64,000 nt of DNA from Xylophilus rhododendri (GCF_009906855.1 NZ_CP047650.1:1-64000); one strand, 5' to 3'; positions 7,288 to 20,836 are shown, numbered from the stretch's first letter. The notes: generated by a model from the letters alone, not told the origin. A program made the numbers and translations.

Positions 7288-8112
7288 TCAGGCGAACATC
7301 GCGGCCTCGCTGCCGCTGGACCAGTCGATCGGGTCCTGCTGCAGCACGCCGTCGATGTCCATGCCCAGCGTCAGGCCGACCACGTCGGGGAAGCTGGTGG
7401 CGAGTTCCTTCTCGCCGAGCTGGGCTTCGCGGGCCCGGGCGCGCCAGGTGGCCAGGTGCAGGATGCCGGCGAGCGGCTCGTAGGCGTCGTTGTCGAAGGG
7501 GGCGTGCTGGTACTGCAGCGCATCGACGATCTGCTGCGGGAAGTTCCAGGAGCGGCACAGGCCCGCGCCCACCTCGCCCCAGGCGAAGCCGAAGCTGCGC
7601 TGCTCGGCGCGGGCGCGGCGCATGTCCAGCGGCGGCACGGTGCGGTCCAGCGACTGGATGTCCGGCCCCATGCCCAGGTGCATCACCAGCTCGCCCGCGC
7701 AGTGGATCAGGCCTGCCGTGAAGGCCGTGCCCTGGTTCTCGCGCACATTGCCGGCCAGGGCGCGGGAGATCTTGGCGACGTCCAGGCTGTAGCGCCAGAA
7801 CTGCGCCATGACGATGCCCGGCACCGCCCGGAAGGCACCGCTCAGCGCGGCCGCGCTGACCAGCGATTTCACATGGTTCAGCCCCATGATCGCCAGCGCC
7901 TCCGACACCGAACCGATGCGCCCGGCCAGCTGGAAATGCGCCGAATTGGCCAGCTGCAGCACCCTGGTCGCCAGCCCGGGATCGGTATTGATCAGCTGGT
8001 TGACGGTACGCAGGTCCGGCTCCTCGCGGTTGAGTTCGGCCATCAGCAATGCCACCACCTTGGGGATGCTGGGCAAGGCTGCTGGCATGGCCAACAGTTC
8101 GGAAAGCTGCAT
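7288..8112 (-). CDS. HDOD domain protein
   Basis: A 274-residue protein that is almost entirely an HDOD domain. It opens with L-P-S-I-P-K-V-V-A-L-L, continues with I-N-T-D-P-G-L-A-T-R-V-L-Q-L-A-N-S-A and V-S-E-A-L-A-I-M-G-L-N-H-V, and has a degenerate HD site (A-G-L-I-H-C-A-G-E-L), as expected for HDOD, which has lost the metal-dependent phosphohydrolase residues. HDOD proteins act in signalling, often linked to cyclic-di-GMP, motility or stress output, but no output domain is fused here. The start MQLSELL (8112) has an AGGA a few bases upstream; an extension to 8154 is less likely. It is followed 35 bp later by the SDR gene. Confidence 0.88.
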   Translation of the reverse strand: MQLSELLAMPAALPSIPKVVALLMAELNREEPDLRTVNQLINTDPGLATRVLQLANSAHFQLAGRIGSVSEALAIMGLNHVKSLVSAAALSGAFRAVPGIVMAQFWRYSLDVAKISRALAGNVRENQGTAFTAGLIHCAGELVMHLGMGPDIQSLDRTVPPLDMRRARAEQRSFGFAWGEVGAGLCRSWNFPQQIVDALQYQHAPFDNDAYEPLAGILHLATWRARAREAQLGEKELATSFPDVVGLTLGMDIDGVLQQDPIDWSSGSEAAMFA

Positions 8113-8180
8113 GCGGAAAATCCTAGGGCCGGGACGCGAGAATGCGCGAAACACGCATTTTGTTGCAGATTATGGGTCGC

Positions 8181-8194
8181 CGTTCGCGCGAACG
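8181..8194. repeat. Perfect 14-bp palindrome CGTTCGCGCGAACG
   Basis: CGTTCGCGCGAACG is a perfect inverted repeat in the 96-bp gap between the HDOD start (8112) and the bioB stop (8209). It could be a regulator site upstream of the HDOD gene or the stem of a weak structure after bioB; no T-run follows, so a classical terminator is unlikely. Confidence 0.5.
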
Positions 8195-8208
8195 CACGGC
8201 GCCCGGCC

Positions 8209-9242
<1,034 letters not shown>

Positions 9243-9246
<4 letters not shown>

Positions 9247-9967
9247 CGGGGTCCTTTCGGGGAGTTCTTCGAGATGGCCTTGCGGAGCGCGGCGGCGTCC
9301 AGGTGCGCGGCCACGGCGGCGGGTGCCGTGTCGTCCAGCCAGGGCACGACGCCCAGGCAGGGCGCGGCGTGCCGGTCCTGCAGCCATTGGCGCAGGGTGT
9401 GGATGGTGTCTTCGGGCTGCAGCATCGTCGCGTCGATGCGGGTGCCCACCCAGCCGGCCAGGCGCAGGCCGCGGGCTTCGATGGTCTCGGCCGTCAGCAG
9501 CGCATGGTTGATGCAGCCCAGGCGCAGGCCGACCACCAGGATCACCGGCAGGCCGATGTCCACGGCCAGGTCGGCGGTGTCCCAGTCCGGGCCCAGCGGG
9601 ACACGGAAACCGCCCACGCCCTCGACCACCAGCCAGTCGCAGCGGTCTTCCAGGGCCTTGGCGGCCTGCAGCAACGCGGAGCGGGAGATGGGCGTGTCGT
9701 CGATGGCCGCCGCCACATGCGGCGCGCAGGCGGTGCGCAGCTGGCAGGGGCCGACCTCGGCGTCGCGCAGCTTCACGCTGGCGGCGGCGCGCAGGCGCTG
9801 CACGTCGTCGTTGACCCAGCGGCCGTCGATCAGTTCGAGCCCGGCCGCGACCGGTTTGAGCGCCGCCGTGCGGCTGCCATCGGCGCCCAGCAGATGCAGC
9901 AGCGCAGCGCTGACGCGGGTCTTGCCGACCTCGGTATCGGTGCCGGTGACAAAACAGCCGGGTACGT

Positions 9968-9971
<4 letters not shown>
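9243..9971 (-). CDS. bioD: Dethiobiotin synthetase
   Basis: A 242-residue ATP-dependent carboxylase that closes the ureido ring of dethiobiotin from 7,8-diaminopelargonic acid. The N-terminal P-loop G-T-D-T-E-V-G-K-T (residues 10-18), the K-P-V-A-A-G substrate motif and V-E-G-V-G-G-F are all present. Its ATG overlaps the bioF stop by 4 bp and its stop overlaps bioB by 4 bp. The usual length is about 225-240 residues. It acts in the cytoplasm as a homodimer. Confidence 0.97.
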
Positions 9972-11188
<1,217 letters not shown>

Positions 11189-12535
11189 GGGATTCGGTGG
11201 TGGACCGGGCGCAGACCGCGTCCAGTGTTTCGATCACACGTGCGCCCAGCCAGGCGGCCAGCGGCGCATCGAGCACATAGGGCGGCATCAGGTAGACGGT
11301 GCGGCCGATGGGGCGGATCAGCAGGCCGCGTTCGCGTCCGGCCAGATGGAAGTTCTCGGCGAAGCGGCCGGGAGCGTAAGCCTCCAGCACGTCGAAGGCG
11401 AAGATGGTGCCCTGCTGGCGGAAATGCGCGATGCGCGGGTCGCCCCGCAGCGGCGCCAGGGCTTCGGCCAACAGTTGCGAACGCTCGCGGTTGGCCGCCA
11501 GCACGCCCTCCTGCTCGAAGCGGTCCAGCACCGCCAGCGCCGCCGTGCAGGCCAGGGCGTTGCCGGTGTAGGAGTGCGAATGCAGGAAGCCGCGGGCGAT
11601 GTCTTCGTCCAGGAAGGCTTCGAACACCGCATCCCGCGTCAGCACCAGCGACAGCGGCAGGTAGCCCGCCGTGATGCCCTTGGAGAGGCACACGAAATCC
11701 GGCCAGATCCCCGCCTGCTCGCAGGCGAAGAAAGTGCCGGTGCGACCGCAGCCGACCGCGATCTCGTCGGCGATCAGGTGCACGCCGAACTCGTCGCAGA
11801 GCTGGCGCAGCGCCTGCAGATAGGACGGGTCGTGCATGGCCATGCCGGCGGCGCACTGGATCAGCGGCTCGACGATCACGGCGGCGATGTGTTCGTGGCG
11901 CTCGCTCAGCAGCCGGCGCATGTCGGCCGCGGCGCGCGTCGCCACGTCCGCTGCGGTTTCATTTGGGCCGGCCTGTCGGGCATCGGGCGATGCGGCCAGG
12001 TGGGCGCGCATCAGCAGCGGGTCGTAGGTGTCGCGGAAGATGGCCACGTCGGTCACCGACAGCGCGCCCAGCGTCTCGCCGTGGTAGCTGTGTTTCAGGC
12101 AGACGAACTCGCGTTTGTCGGCCCGCCCCTGGTTGCGCCAGAAGTGGAAACTCATCTTCAGCGCGATCTCGACCGCCGAGGCGCCGTCGCTGGCATAGAA
12201 GGCATGGCCGAGCACACCGCCGGTCAGGGCCGACAGGCGTTCGGCCAGTTCCACCGCCGGCGCATGGGTGCAGCCGGCCAGCATCACATGCGGCAGGGTG
12301 TCGAGCTGGCGCTTGATGGCATCGTTGATGCCCGCATCGGCATGGCCGAAGAGGTTGACCCACCAGGAGCTGGTGGCGTCGAAATAACGCTGCCCCTCCT
12401 GGTCGATCAGCCAGGGGCCCTCGCCGCGGGCGATCGGCAGCGGCGGCACGGTGAAGGCCCGCTGCATCTGGGTGCAGGGATGCCAGACGGCCGCCAGGCT
12501 GCGCTTTTGCCAGCCGGCGTTGCTTGCCGGCACGC

Positions 12536-14893
<2,358 letters not shown>

Positions 14894-15100
14894 CGGCAAA
14901 ACGTCCGCAGGGACGTTCAGGAAAGAGACCTGGGAGGAGCGGCGTGGCGGGCACGCCGTCGTGACATTCGAAGGCGGGCGAGTTTGCCACAGGCTCCCGC
15001 CGGGTTCTTGTCCTGTTAGTAGGAGCTTGCTGCCGAATGAAGATGGCAGCGGATGCAACAGATGGCCCGACTGGCGTCATGGGTGGCTAGCATGGGGCGG

Positions 15101-15661
15101 ATGTCCTCGCGCCCTCCCCCGCGTCCCCCGTCTTCCGGCCGGCCCCGGCGTTCCTTGCCTGTGCGCATGCTGCGTGGGTTGCTGGCGGTTCTGGCTGTGC
15201 CTGTGCTGCTGTTCGAGGAGTGGGGGTGGGAGCCGCTGGCTGCTGCCGTTGCCCGGCTGGCTTCGCACTCTTGCTGGGCGGCGCTTGAATTGCGGATACG
15301 GGCGCTGCCGCCTTGGGGGGCCTTGCTCTGCTTTCTGGCGCCTGTGTTGTTGCTGCTGCCTGTGAAGCTTGCCGCGCTCTGGCTGTTTGCCGAGGGGCAT
15401 ATGGTGACCGGGGTGTTGCTGCTGGCTGGTGCCAAGCTTTTGGGGACTGCGCTGGTGGCGCGGATCTTTCAGCTGACTCAGCCTTCTTTGATGCGGATCG
15501 CTGTGTTTGCCCGGTATTACCTGCGGTTCAAGGCTTGGAAGGATGAGTTGCTGCGGGTTGTGAAGGCGCATCCTGCTTATCGGGGGGCTCGGCATCCTGG
15601 GGTTGCGCTGCGGCGGCGGTTTCGGGGGTGGAAGCGGAGTTTTCGGGCTTGGAGTGCGTGA
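15101..15661 (+). CDS. Small multi-pass membrane protein, unknown function
   Basis: A protein of about 186 residues from the ATG at 15101; other in-frame starts exist at 15053, 15092 and 15167. It has an Arg/Pro-rich N terminus, a hydrophobic segment M-L-R-G-L-L-A-V-L-A-V-P-V-L-L-F, a second pair of hydrophobic segments around W-G-A-L-L-C-F-L-A-P-V-L-L-L-L-P and H-M-V-T-G-V-L-L-L-A-G-A-K-L-L-G-T-A-L, and a strongly basic C terminus. The coding bias is odd for this window: many T-ending codons and G-runs from about 15180 onward. It is divergent from tex and stops just before the long inverted repeat. I do not recognise a named family. Confidence 0.6.
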   Translation: MSSRPPPRPPSSGRPRRSLPVRMLRGLLAVLAVPVLLFEEWGWEPLAAAVARLASHSCWAALELRIRALPPWGALLCFLAPVLLLLPVKLAALWLFAEGHMVTGVLLLAGAKLLGTALVARIFQLTQPSLMRIAVFARYYLRFKAWKDELLRVVKAHPAYRGARHPGVALRRRFRGWKRSFRAWSA

Positions 15662-15680
15662 ACTTGCCTTCGGCTTGGTT

Positions 15681-15857
15681 ACTTCTTCTACTCCTACCGA
15701 GGGTGGAGGTGGGGCTCGCGTCGCCCCACACCCCCGGTAACTTTCTTTCCATTGAAAGAAAGTCACCAAAGAAAAATTAGAAAGCGGGATCGGGGACGGG
15801 CTTTCGCCCGGGTCGGGCCTTTGTTTCGCTGCGCTTCACTCGGCTCTCGGCATGGCG
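15681..15857 (+). repeat. Left arm of a long inverted repeat (177 bp)
   Basis: This arm is the reverse complement of 16081-16257 with three mismatches, about 98% identity. The similarity continues more weakly to about 15928. It holds internal small hairpins: a CTTTCTTTC/GAAAGAAAG stem near 15750 and CGGGC-TTTC-GCCCG near 15820. Similar stretches, often mis-called as short ORFs, are scattered in Comamonadaceae and Xanthomonas genomes; that is from general knowledge, not checked here. Confidence 0.9.
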
Positions 15858-16080
15858 TAGTGGGCTCAGCAACCGGAACAAATGCTCGAGGTTCGGGCCG
15901 CCCGCTCGCCAAAAGCTTCACGCCCTGGATAGGTTGGTAAGGCGCCTGTTTTGGCGCACTGGCGGTTTCCAGCGGATTGGACGCAGCGCTTGATCAAACT
16001 TGTCGGACGGCAGAGCGTGAAGCTTTTGGCGAACGAACGTCCCGATCCTCGAGCATCAGCAATCGTTGCTGCGATGAAAT
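15858..16080. other. Centre of the inverted repeat: no gene seen
   Basis: The outer parts (about 15858-15928 and 16010-16080) are a weaker continuation of the two arms, sharing a GCCAAAAGCTTCACGC block. The core contains a short GGCGCC-TGTTTT-GGCGC hairpin near 15941. No open frame with a ribosome site, no transposase fragment and no RNA gene was recognised. Confidence 0.6.
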
Positions 16081-16257
16081 CGCCATGCCGAGAGCCGAGT
16101 GAAGCGCAGCGAAACAAAGGCCCGACCCGGGCGAAAGCCCGTCCCCGATCCCGCTTTAGAATTTTTCTTTGGTGACTTTCTTTCAATGGAAAGAAAGTTA
16201 CCGGGGGTGTGGGGCGACGCCAGCCCCACCTCCACCCTCGGTAGGAGTAGAAGAAGT
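16081..16257 (-). repeat. Right arm of the long inverted repeat (177 bp)
   Basis: Reverse complement of the left arm with three mismatches (one near the C/G difference in the GGGGCT-x-GCGTCG part and two adjacent ones after the AAAAATT run). It ends about 80 bp before the Kef-type antiporter start and so probably forms part of its leader or a terminator-like structure between the two flanking genes. Confidence 0.9.
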
Positions 16258-16337
16258 CCCCAAGGAGGCACCCCCACCCAAAAACGAAGAATAGTCGTGT
16301 ACCGTCCAAACCAGAGAAAAAAGGTCAAACAAACAAA

Positions 16338-18215
16338 ATGGTCGAACACGGCAGCGAACTGGTCAAAGCAGTAGTAGTCCTGGCAGCAGGCGTCATAGCC
16401 GTCCCGCTATTCAAGCGCCTGGGCCTGGGCTCAGTACTGGGCTACCTGGCAGCCGGCCTGGCCATAGGCCCGTCAGGCTTGAAAATCTTCGCCGACCCAC
16501 ATTCGGTCCTGGACCTGGCCGAATTCGGCGTGGTGATGTTCCTCTTCGTCATCGGCCTGGAGATGCAACCCAGCCGCCTCTGGAGCCTGCGCCGCGAGAT
16601 CTTCGGCCTGGGCCTGCTCCAGGTGCTGGTCTGCGGCGGCCTGCTCACGGGTGCAGGCGTGCTGGCCGGCTTCAGCCCGGCCGTGGCCTTTGTCGGCGCC
16701 ATGGGCTTCGTGCTGTCCTCCACCGCCATCGTCATGCAGATGCTCGACGAACGCGGCCAGACCTCCACCAAGCGCGGCCAGCGCATCGTCTCGGTGCTGC
16801 TGCTGGAAGACCTGTCCATCGTCCCGCTGCTGGCCATCGTCGCGGCCCTGGCGCCGGACGACGGCGCCAGCGACGGTGTCTCCAAGTGGGTGCAGGTCGG
16901 CATCGCGCTGGCGGCGCTGATCGGGCTGGTGGCGGTCAGCCGCTACCTGCTCAATCCGCTGTTCCGGGTGCTGTCCAAGGCAAGGGCGCGTGAGGTGATG
17001 GGCGCGGCCGCGCTGCTGGTGGTGCTGGGCGCGGCGCTGGCCATGCAGTGGGGCGGGCTGTCCATGGCCATGGGCGCCTTCGCCGCGGGGGTGATGCTGT
17101 CGGAGTCCACCTTCCGCCACCAGCTCGAAGCCGATGTGGAACCGTTCCGCGGACTGCTGCTGGGCCTGTTCTTCATGGGCGTGGGCATGTCGCTGGACCT
17201 GGCCCTGATGCGCGCCGACTGGCTGATGCTGCTGCTCGGCGTGCTGGTGGCGATGGTGCTCAAGTCGGGCGGCGTCTACCTGGTGGCGCGGCTGATGCGG
17301 GCCCGGCATCCGGAGGCGCTGGAGCGCGCCGCGCTGATGACCCAGGGCGGCGAATTCGCCTTCGTGCTCTACAGCGCGGCCGCCGGCGCCGGGCTGATCG
17401 AGGACCACGTCAATGCGCTGCTGACCGCGGCCGTCATCCTGTCGATGGCGTTCACGCCGCTGGTGGTGTTCTGCCTGCGCTGGCTGCTGCCGGACCGGCC
17501 GGCCCAGGACATGAGCGGGGTGAAGAACATCATCGACGCCGCCCGGGCCGGCGAGGAGACACCGGGCAATGTGGTGGTCATCGGCTTCGGCCGCTTCGGC
17601 CAGATCGCCTGCCAGACCCTGCTGGCGCGCGGGGTGGAGGTGACCATCATCGAGCAGGACACCGACATGATCCGCACCGCCGGCCGCTTCGGTTTCCACG
17701 CCTACTACGGCGACGGCACCCGCATGGATGTGCTGCGCGCCGCCGGCACGGTGCATGCGCAGGTGCTGCTGGTCTGCGTCAACGACAAGGAGGCGGCCAG
17801 CCGCATCGTGGCCAGCGTGAAACGTGCCTTTCCGCTGGTGCCTGTGCTGGCCCGCGCTTATGACCGGCAGCATGCGATCGAGCTGATCCGCCGTGGCGTG
17901 GACTGGCAGCTGCGCGAGACCTTCGAATCGGCCATGGCCTTCGGCGGCGAGGCGCTGCGCCGTCTCGGCGTGAGCGAGGGCGATATTGCCGAGGTGGCCG
18001 AGGACGTGCGGCGCCGCGATGCCGAGCGGCTGCAGCTGCAGATGGCCGGCGGCATCAGCCAGGGCCTGGACCTGGTGCGCAGCAGCCGCTGGACCGCCAC
18101 GCCGCTGACCAAACCCAAGCGGCCGGGCAATGCGCTCAACGATGCGGCCGCCGCCGCGCTGCAGAGCAAGGAGCGGCCGGCGGACGACCAGGCGCCGACC
18201 AATCCGGTGCCCTGA
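16338..18215 (+). CDS. Kef-type cation:proton antiporter (CPA2) with C-terminal RCK domain
   Basis: A 625-residue inner-membrane protein. Residues 1-390 form a CPA2 antiporter with about 12 hydrophobic segments, including A-E-F-G-V-V-M-F-L-F-V-I-G-L-E-M and S-S-T-A-I-V-M-Q-M-L. Residues about 410-530 are an RCK/TrkA-N NAD-binding domain (V-V-V-I-G-F-G-R-F-G-Q, then E-Q-D for ribose binding). This is the KefB/KefC architecture of glutathione-gated potassium efflux, used against electrophile stress. No KefF/KefG quinone-reductase partner gene is adjacent. An AAGGTC-like Shine-Dalgarno precedes ATG 16338. The family is certain; K+ specificity and glutathione gating are inferred. Confidence 0.92.
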   Translation: MVEHGSELVKAVVVLAAGVIAVPLFKRLGLGSVLGYLAAGLAIGPSGLKIFADPHSVLDLAEFGVVMFLFVIGLEMQPSRLWSLRREIFGLGLLQVLVCGGLLTGAGVLAGFSPAVAFVGAMGFVLSSTAIVMQMLDERGQTSTKRGQRIVSVLLLEDLSIVPLLAIVAALAPDDGASDGVSKWVQVGIALAALIGLVAVSRYLLNPLFRVLSKARAREVMGAAALLVVLGAALAMQWGGLSMAMGAFAAGVMLSESTFRHQLEADVEPFRGLLLGLFFMGVGMSLDLALMRADWLMLLLGVLVAMVLKSGGVYLVARLMRARHPEALERAALMTQGGEFAFVLYSAAAGAGLIEDHVNALLTAAVILSMAFTPLVVFCLRWLLPDRPAQDMSGVKNIIDAARAGEETPGNVVVIGFGRFGQIACQTLLARGVEVTIIEQDTDMIRTAGRFGFHAYYGDGTRMDVLRAAGTVHAQVLLVCVNDKEAASRIVASVKRAFPLVPVLARAYDRQHAIELIRRGVDWQLRETFESAMAFGGEALRRLGVSEGDIAEVAEDVRRRDAERLQLQMAGGISQGLDLVRSSRWTATPLTKPKRPGNALNDAAAAALQSKERPADDQAPTNPVP

Positions 18216-18239
18216 GAAATTCACAGATCACTTTCAGGT

Positions 18240-18286
18240 AAGCCGATATATCGTTTGATTTATTCGGCTTGCCCACCGATTTTTTC
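18240..18286 (+). terminator. Possible Rho-independent terminator after the Kef-type gene
   Basis: AAGCCGA (18240) and TCGGCTT (ending 18270) form a 7-bp stem with a long, A/T-rich 17-nt loop, followed by a T-run at 18280-18286. The distance between stem and T-run is greater than ideal, so confidence is low. Confidence 0.35.
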
Positions 18287-18357
18287 CAAGGCCGCAGGGA
18301 AATAATCATGCCGTCCCGCAGGGGTTTTCGGCATGCATCCAGCGCGAAGGAAAAATC

Positions 18358-18837
18358 ATGAAATGCGTCATCCGCCGCAACAAGCTATTGTTTTCGTGGG
18401 GTTTCGGCATGCTGCTGGCAGCGGCCGCCGGGGATCAGGCACTGGCGAAAATGCCGGCCTTCTGCCATCACACGCCCCGGCCGGAAATCTCGGCGCTGTT
18501 CGACAAATGGAACGCGGCGCTCAAGGCGGGCAACCCGCAGCCGCTGGTCGATCTGTATGCGCCGGGATCGGTGCTGTTGCCCACGCTCTCCAATCAGCCA
18601 CGGGTGACGCCGGCGGAAAAGCTCGATTACTTCAAGAAATTCCTCGCGCTCAAACCCAGCGGCGAGCGCGATGTGGAGTGGGTGGATATCGGCTGCAATG
18701 CCGCCGTGGATACCGGCCTTTATACCTTCCACATGGGCGACGGCAGTATCGAGAAGGCGCGCTACACCTTCACGTATAGCTGGCGAAATAAAAAGTGGCT
18801 GATTACCAGCCACCATTCCTCGAAAATGCCGGAGTAG
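18358..18837 (+). CDS. Secreted SnoaL-like / DUF4440-type protein
   Basis: A 159-residue protein with a Sec signal peptide (basic N terminus, hydrophobic core L-L-F-S-W-G-F-G-M-L-L-A-A-A-A, cleavage probably after Q-A-L-A near residue 30). The mature part has the cone-shaped SnoaL/NTF2-like pattern seen in the SgcJ/EcaC and CaMKII-association families: F-D-K-W-N-A-A-L-K-A-G-N-P-Q-x-L-V-D-L-Y-A, then a strand-rich C-terminal half with W-R-N-K-K-W-L-I-T-S-H-H-S-S. Such proteins are small ligand-binding or multimerising domains, and no reaction can be assigned. It stands alone, 142 bp downstream of the antiporter. Confidence 0.8.
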   Translation: MKCVIRRNKLLFSWGFGMLLAAAAGDQALAKMPAFCHHTPRPEISALFDKWNAALKAGNPQPLVDLYAPGSVLLPTLSNQPRVTPAEKLDYFKKFLALKPSGERDVEWVDIGCNAAVDTGLYTFHMGDGSIEKARYTFTYSWRNKKWLITSHHSSKMPE

Positions 18838-18850
18838 CCCGGGCGGCGGA

Positions 18851-19120
18851 TCAGTGCAGATCCCCGAGGCCGGCGGAAAACACATGAATCTGCGACTCGA
18901 ATGATTTTTCGAGGGCCAGGTCCTCGATCTGCAAATCCACCAGCCGGGCGTCGCTGGCGTGCTCCAGCTGCTCCCGCAACACCGGCAACAGTTGCGGCAG
19001 GTGCTGGAGCAGGGTCTTGGTGAGCGCCTCGATGATCACGGCCTGCGCGGCCAGCGCGCCTTTTAGTTCGTCGATATGGCTTTCGACGTCCTCGATGGCC
19101 GGGACATGCACTTGTTCCAT
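18851..19120 (-). CDS. Small helical protein, unknown
   Basis: An 89-residue protein (start M-E-Q-V-H-V-P-A at 19120, preceded by a GAGGGG-type ribosome site). It looks entirely alpha-helical, with heptad-like hydrophobics (I-D-E-L-K-G-A-L-A-A-Q-A-V-I-I-E-A-L-T-K-T-L-L). It is convergent with the SnoaL-like gene, 13 bp away. Not recognised. Confidence 0.65.
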   Translation of the reverse strand: MEQVHVPAIEDVESHIDELKGALAAQAVIIEALTKTLLQHLPQLLPVLREQLEHASDARLVDLQIEDLALEKSFESQIHVFSAGLGDLH

Positions 19121-19205
19121 TTTGCTGACCCCTCGCGGGGACGGTTGTGGGGGAAACAGCATTCTGCCCGGCGGGGCCGATCCGCGCTGGCGTGCGGCCC
19201 GATCC

Positions 19206-20140
19206 CTATTCCGCGGCTTTCAGCACATAACCGATGCGGGGGAAATGCACATGCAGCACACCCGCGCGCTCGTCCTCGCGCCGCAGCGTGAGATGCATGC
19301 GGGTGGCGGCCACCAGCGTGCCTTCGGTCGTCTCGGTGCCGAAACGCTCGGCGGCCACGGTGACCCGCGAGCCCAGCGGCAGGCCGTGGTCGTCCTGGAA
19401 GGCTTCCTGGGGCAGCGGCGCCGGCATGGCGGCCGCGGCGATCGCGATGGCGTCGGCCGGCGCCAGTTCGCTGGATTCGCCGTGGCCGATCAGGGCCATG
19501 CGGTCCATCCAGTCGAGCACGGCTGGCGTCAGGTCCAGGATGCCGGCCACGGCCGGCACCCGGGTGCGGGTGAACCACAGCGGGTGGTAGGCGGCGAAGT
19601 CGGCGATGCAGGGCACTTCGCCCAGCAGGAAGGGCCGGTCGTCGAGCATGTCGGACAGGCGCCGCAGGTAGGACTTGTAGGCGCTGGCGGCATCCTCGGG
19701 GCGCAGGCGGGTCATGCCGGTGGCCGACATCGCGGCGCGGTCACGGGAGAAGGCCTCGCGCGCCTGGGCATCGGCATGGGCGAAGAGCTGCTCGCGGCCG
19801 CGCGGCTGCAGGTTCCAGGCCATGGCGGCCCAGAACAGGGTGTCGTCGGCCCATTGCGCGAGCACCCGGCCCAGGCCTTTTTCCGGCTCGGGATACAGCG
19901 TGGGCGTGGGGCGCAGATGCTCCAGCACATCGCAGATCAGGGCGGTGTCGCAATAGATGTCGGCCCCACCTGCAGCAGCGGCGTGCGCCGGTAGCCGCCG
20001 GTGAGCGCCACCACATCGGGCTTGGGCGCGATGCGCGGCACCGTGACCGAACGCCAGGGCGACTGCTTGAAGCCCAGCACCAGGCGCATCTTTTCCGAGA
20101 AGGGCGAGGTGGGGTAGTGATGCAGGATCAGTTCGGACAT
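19206..20140 (-). pseudogene. Glutathione S-transferase family gene interrupted by a frameshift
   Basis: The N-terminal thioredoxin-fold half starts at 20140 (M-S-E-L-I-L-H-H-Y-P-T-S-P-F-S-E-K) and reads through R-R-T-P-L-L-Q-V-G, then hits a stop in frame. The expected continuation (D-I-Y-C-D-T-A-L-I-C-D-V-L-E) lies in the next frame and runs to 19206. The break is at the C-run 19964-19967 (G-run on the coding strand): one more base there would restore a protein of about 311 residues. The C-terminal part has the GST helical domain plus a beta-rich extension after about residue 240. Either a recent inactivating deletion or a homopolymer sequencing error. Confidence 0.85.
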
Positions 20141-20163
20141 GGGCGACTCCAGGCCTGGGGTTG

Positions 20164-20604
20164 TCAGTCGGTCGGTGTCGGCGCGCCTGCCGGGACGACC
20201 GGCCGGGGCACGTACTTGAAGGTGCCGGTGGCATGGCAGCAGACATGGCCCTGCGCGTCCTCGACCGTCGCCTCGACGAAGGCCATCGACAGCGTGCGGT
20301 GCATCAGGCGCCCGCGGCCGACGATGGGGCCGCGGCTCGGCCGCATGAAGGTGGTCTTCATCTCGATGGTGACGACGCCGCTCTGCGGCTGATCGCTGCG
20401 CGCCGCGCCGGCCATGCTGATGTCGAGCAGGGTCATCAGCGCGCCGCCGTGGACCACGCCGAAGGAATTCAGGTGTTCCGGCTTGGGCGAGAAACGCAGT
20501 TCGGCGCGGCCGTCGGCCATGCCGGCGATTTCGATGCCCAGCAGTTGGGCGAAGGGAATGGCGAGCTTGCGCCACTCCTCCAGGTTCTCTTGTTCAGTGG
20601 GCAT
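20164..20604 (-). CDS. PaaI-type hotdog-fold thioesterase
   Basis: A 146-residue single hotdog domain. The family motif G-V-V-H-G-G-A-L-M-T-L-L-D lies at residues 49-61, with the catalytic-site His52-Gly-Gly. PaaI-like enzymes hydrolyse acyl- or aryl-CoA thioesters; the substrate is unknown. The start at 20604 (M-P-T-E-Q-E-N) gives a family-length protein. It lies 23 bp upstream of the frameshifted GST gene and probably in the same transcript. Confidence 0.87.
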   Translation of the reverse strand: MPTEQENLEEWRKLAIPFAQLLGIEIAGMADGRAELRFSPKPEHLNSFGVVHGGALMTLLDISMAGAARSDQPQSGVVTIEMKTTFMRPSRGPIVGRGRLMHRTLSMAFVEATVEDAQGHVCCHATGTFKYVPRPVVPAGAPTPTD

Positions 20605-20632
20605 GAATCGGGATGGGCGGGATGGAAGGGAA

Positions 20633-20836
20633 TCAGGCGTCTTCACGCAAACGGGCACGCACGAAGATCAGCACCACGCCGGCCGCGGCCATCACGCCGC
20701 CGAGCACCATGAGGGCGATGCCGGTGCCGGCCCGGGCATCCCGCACCGCGATGCCGAGCACGGCGGCCAGCACGCCAACGTAGATCAGGATCCAGATGAG
20801 CCGTTCGATGCGGGCGATGGTGGACGGTGTGGCCAT
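20633..20836 (-). CDS. Small two-helix membrane protein
   Basis: A 67-residue protein with two hydrophobic segments (I-W-I-L-I-Y-V-G-V-L-A-A-V-L-G and I-A-L-M-V-L-G-G-V-M-A-A-A-G-V-V-L-I-F-V) and a basic end R-A-R-L-R. Such short proteins are common in this group and carry no assigned role. It starts 28 bp upstream of the thioesterase gene and likely shares its transcript. Confidence 0.7.
   Translation of the reverse strand: MATPSTIARIERLIWILIYVGVLAAVLGIAVRDARAGTGIALMVLGGVMAAAGVVLIFVRARLREDA

Noticed and set aside
14894..15100. BirA operator or biotin riboswitch upstream of tex
   Set aside because: No TTGTAAAC-type dyad was found, and no conserved RNA element is recognisable in the gap.
15681..16257. 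Insertion sequence
   Set aside because: No transposase fragment, no plausible target-site duplication that I could see, and no gene between the arms.
15752..16374. Short open frames inside the inverted repeat
   Set aside because: They read through the repeat arms in both directions with similar products on both strands, have no ribosome sites and match known spurious calls from such repeats.
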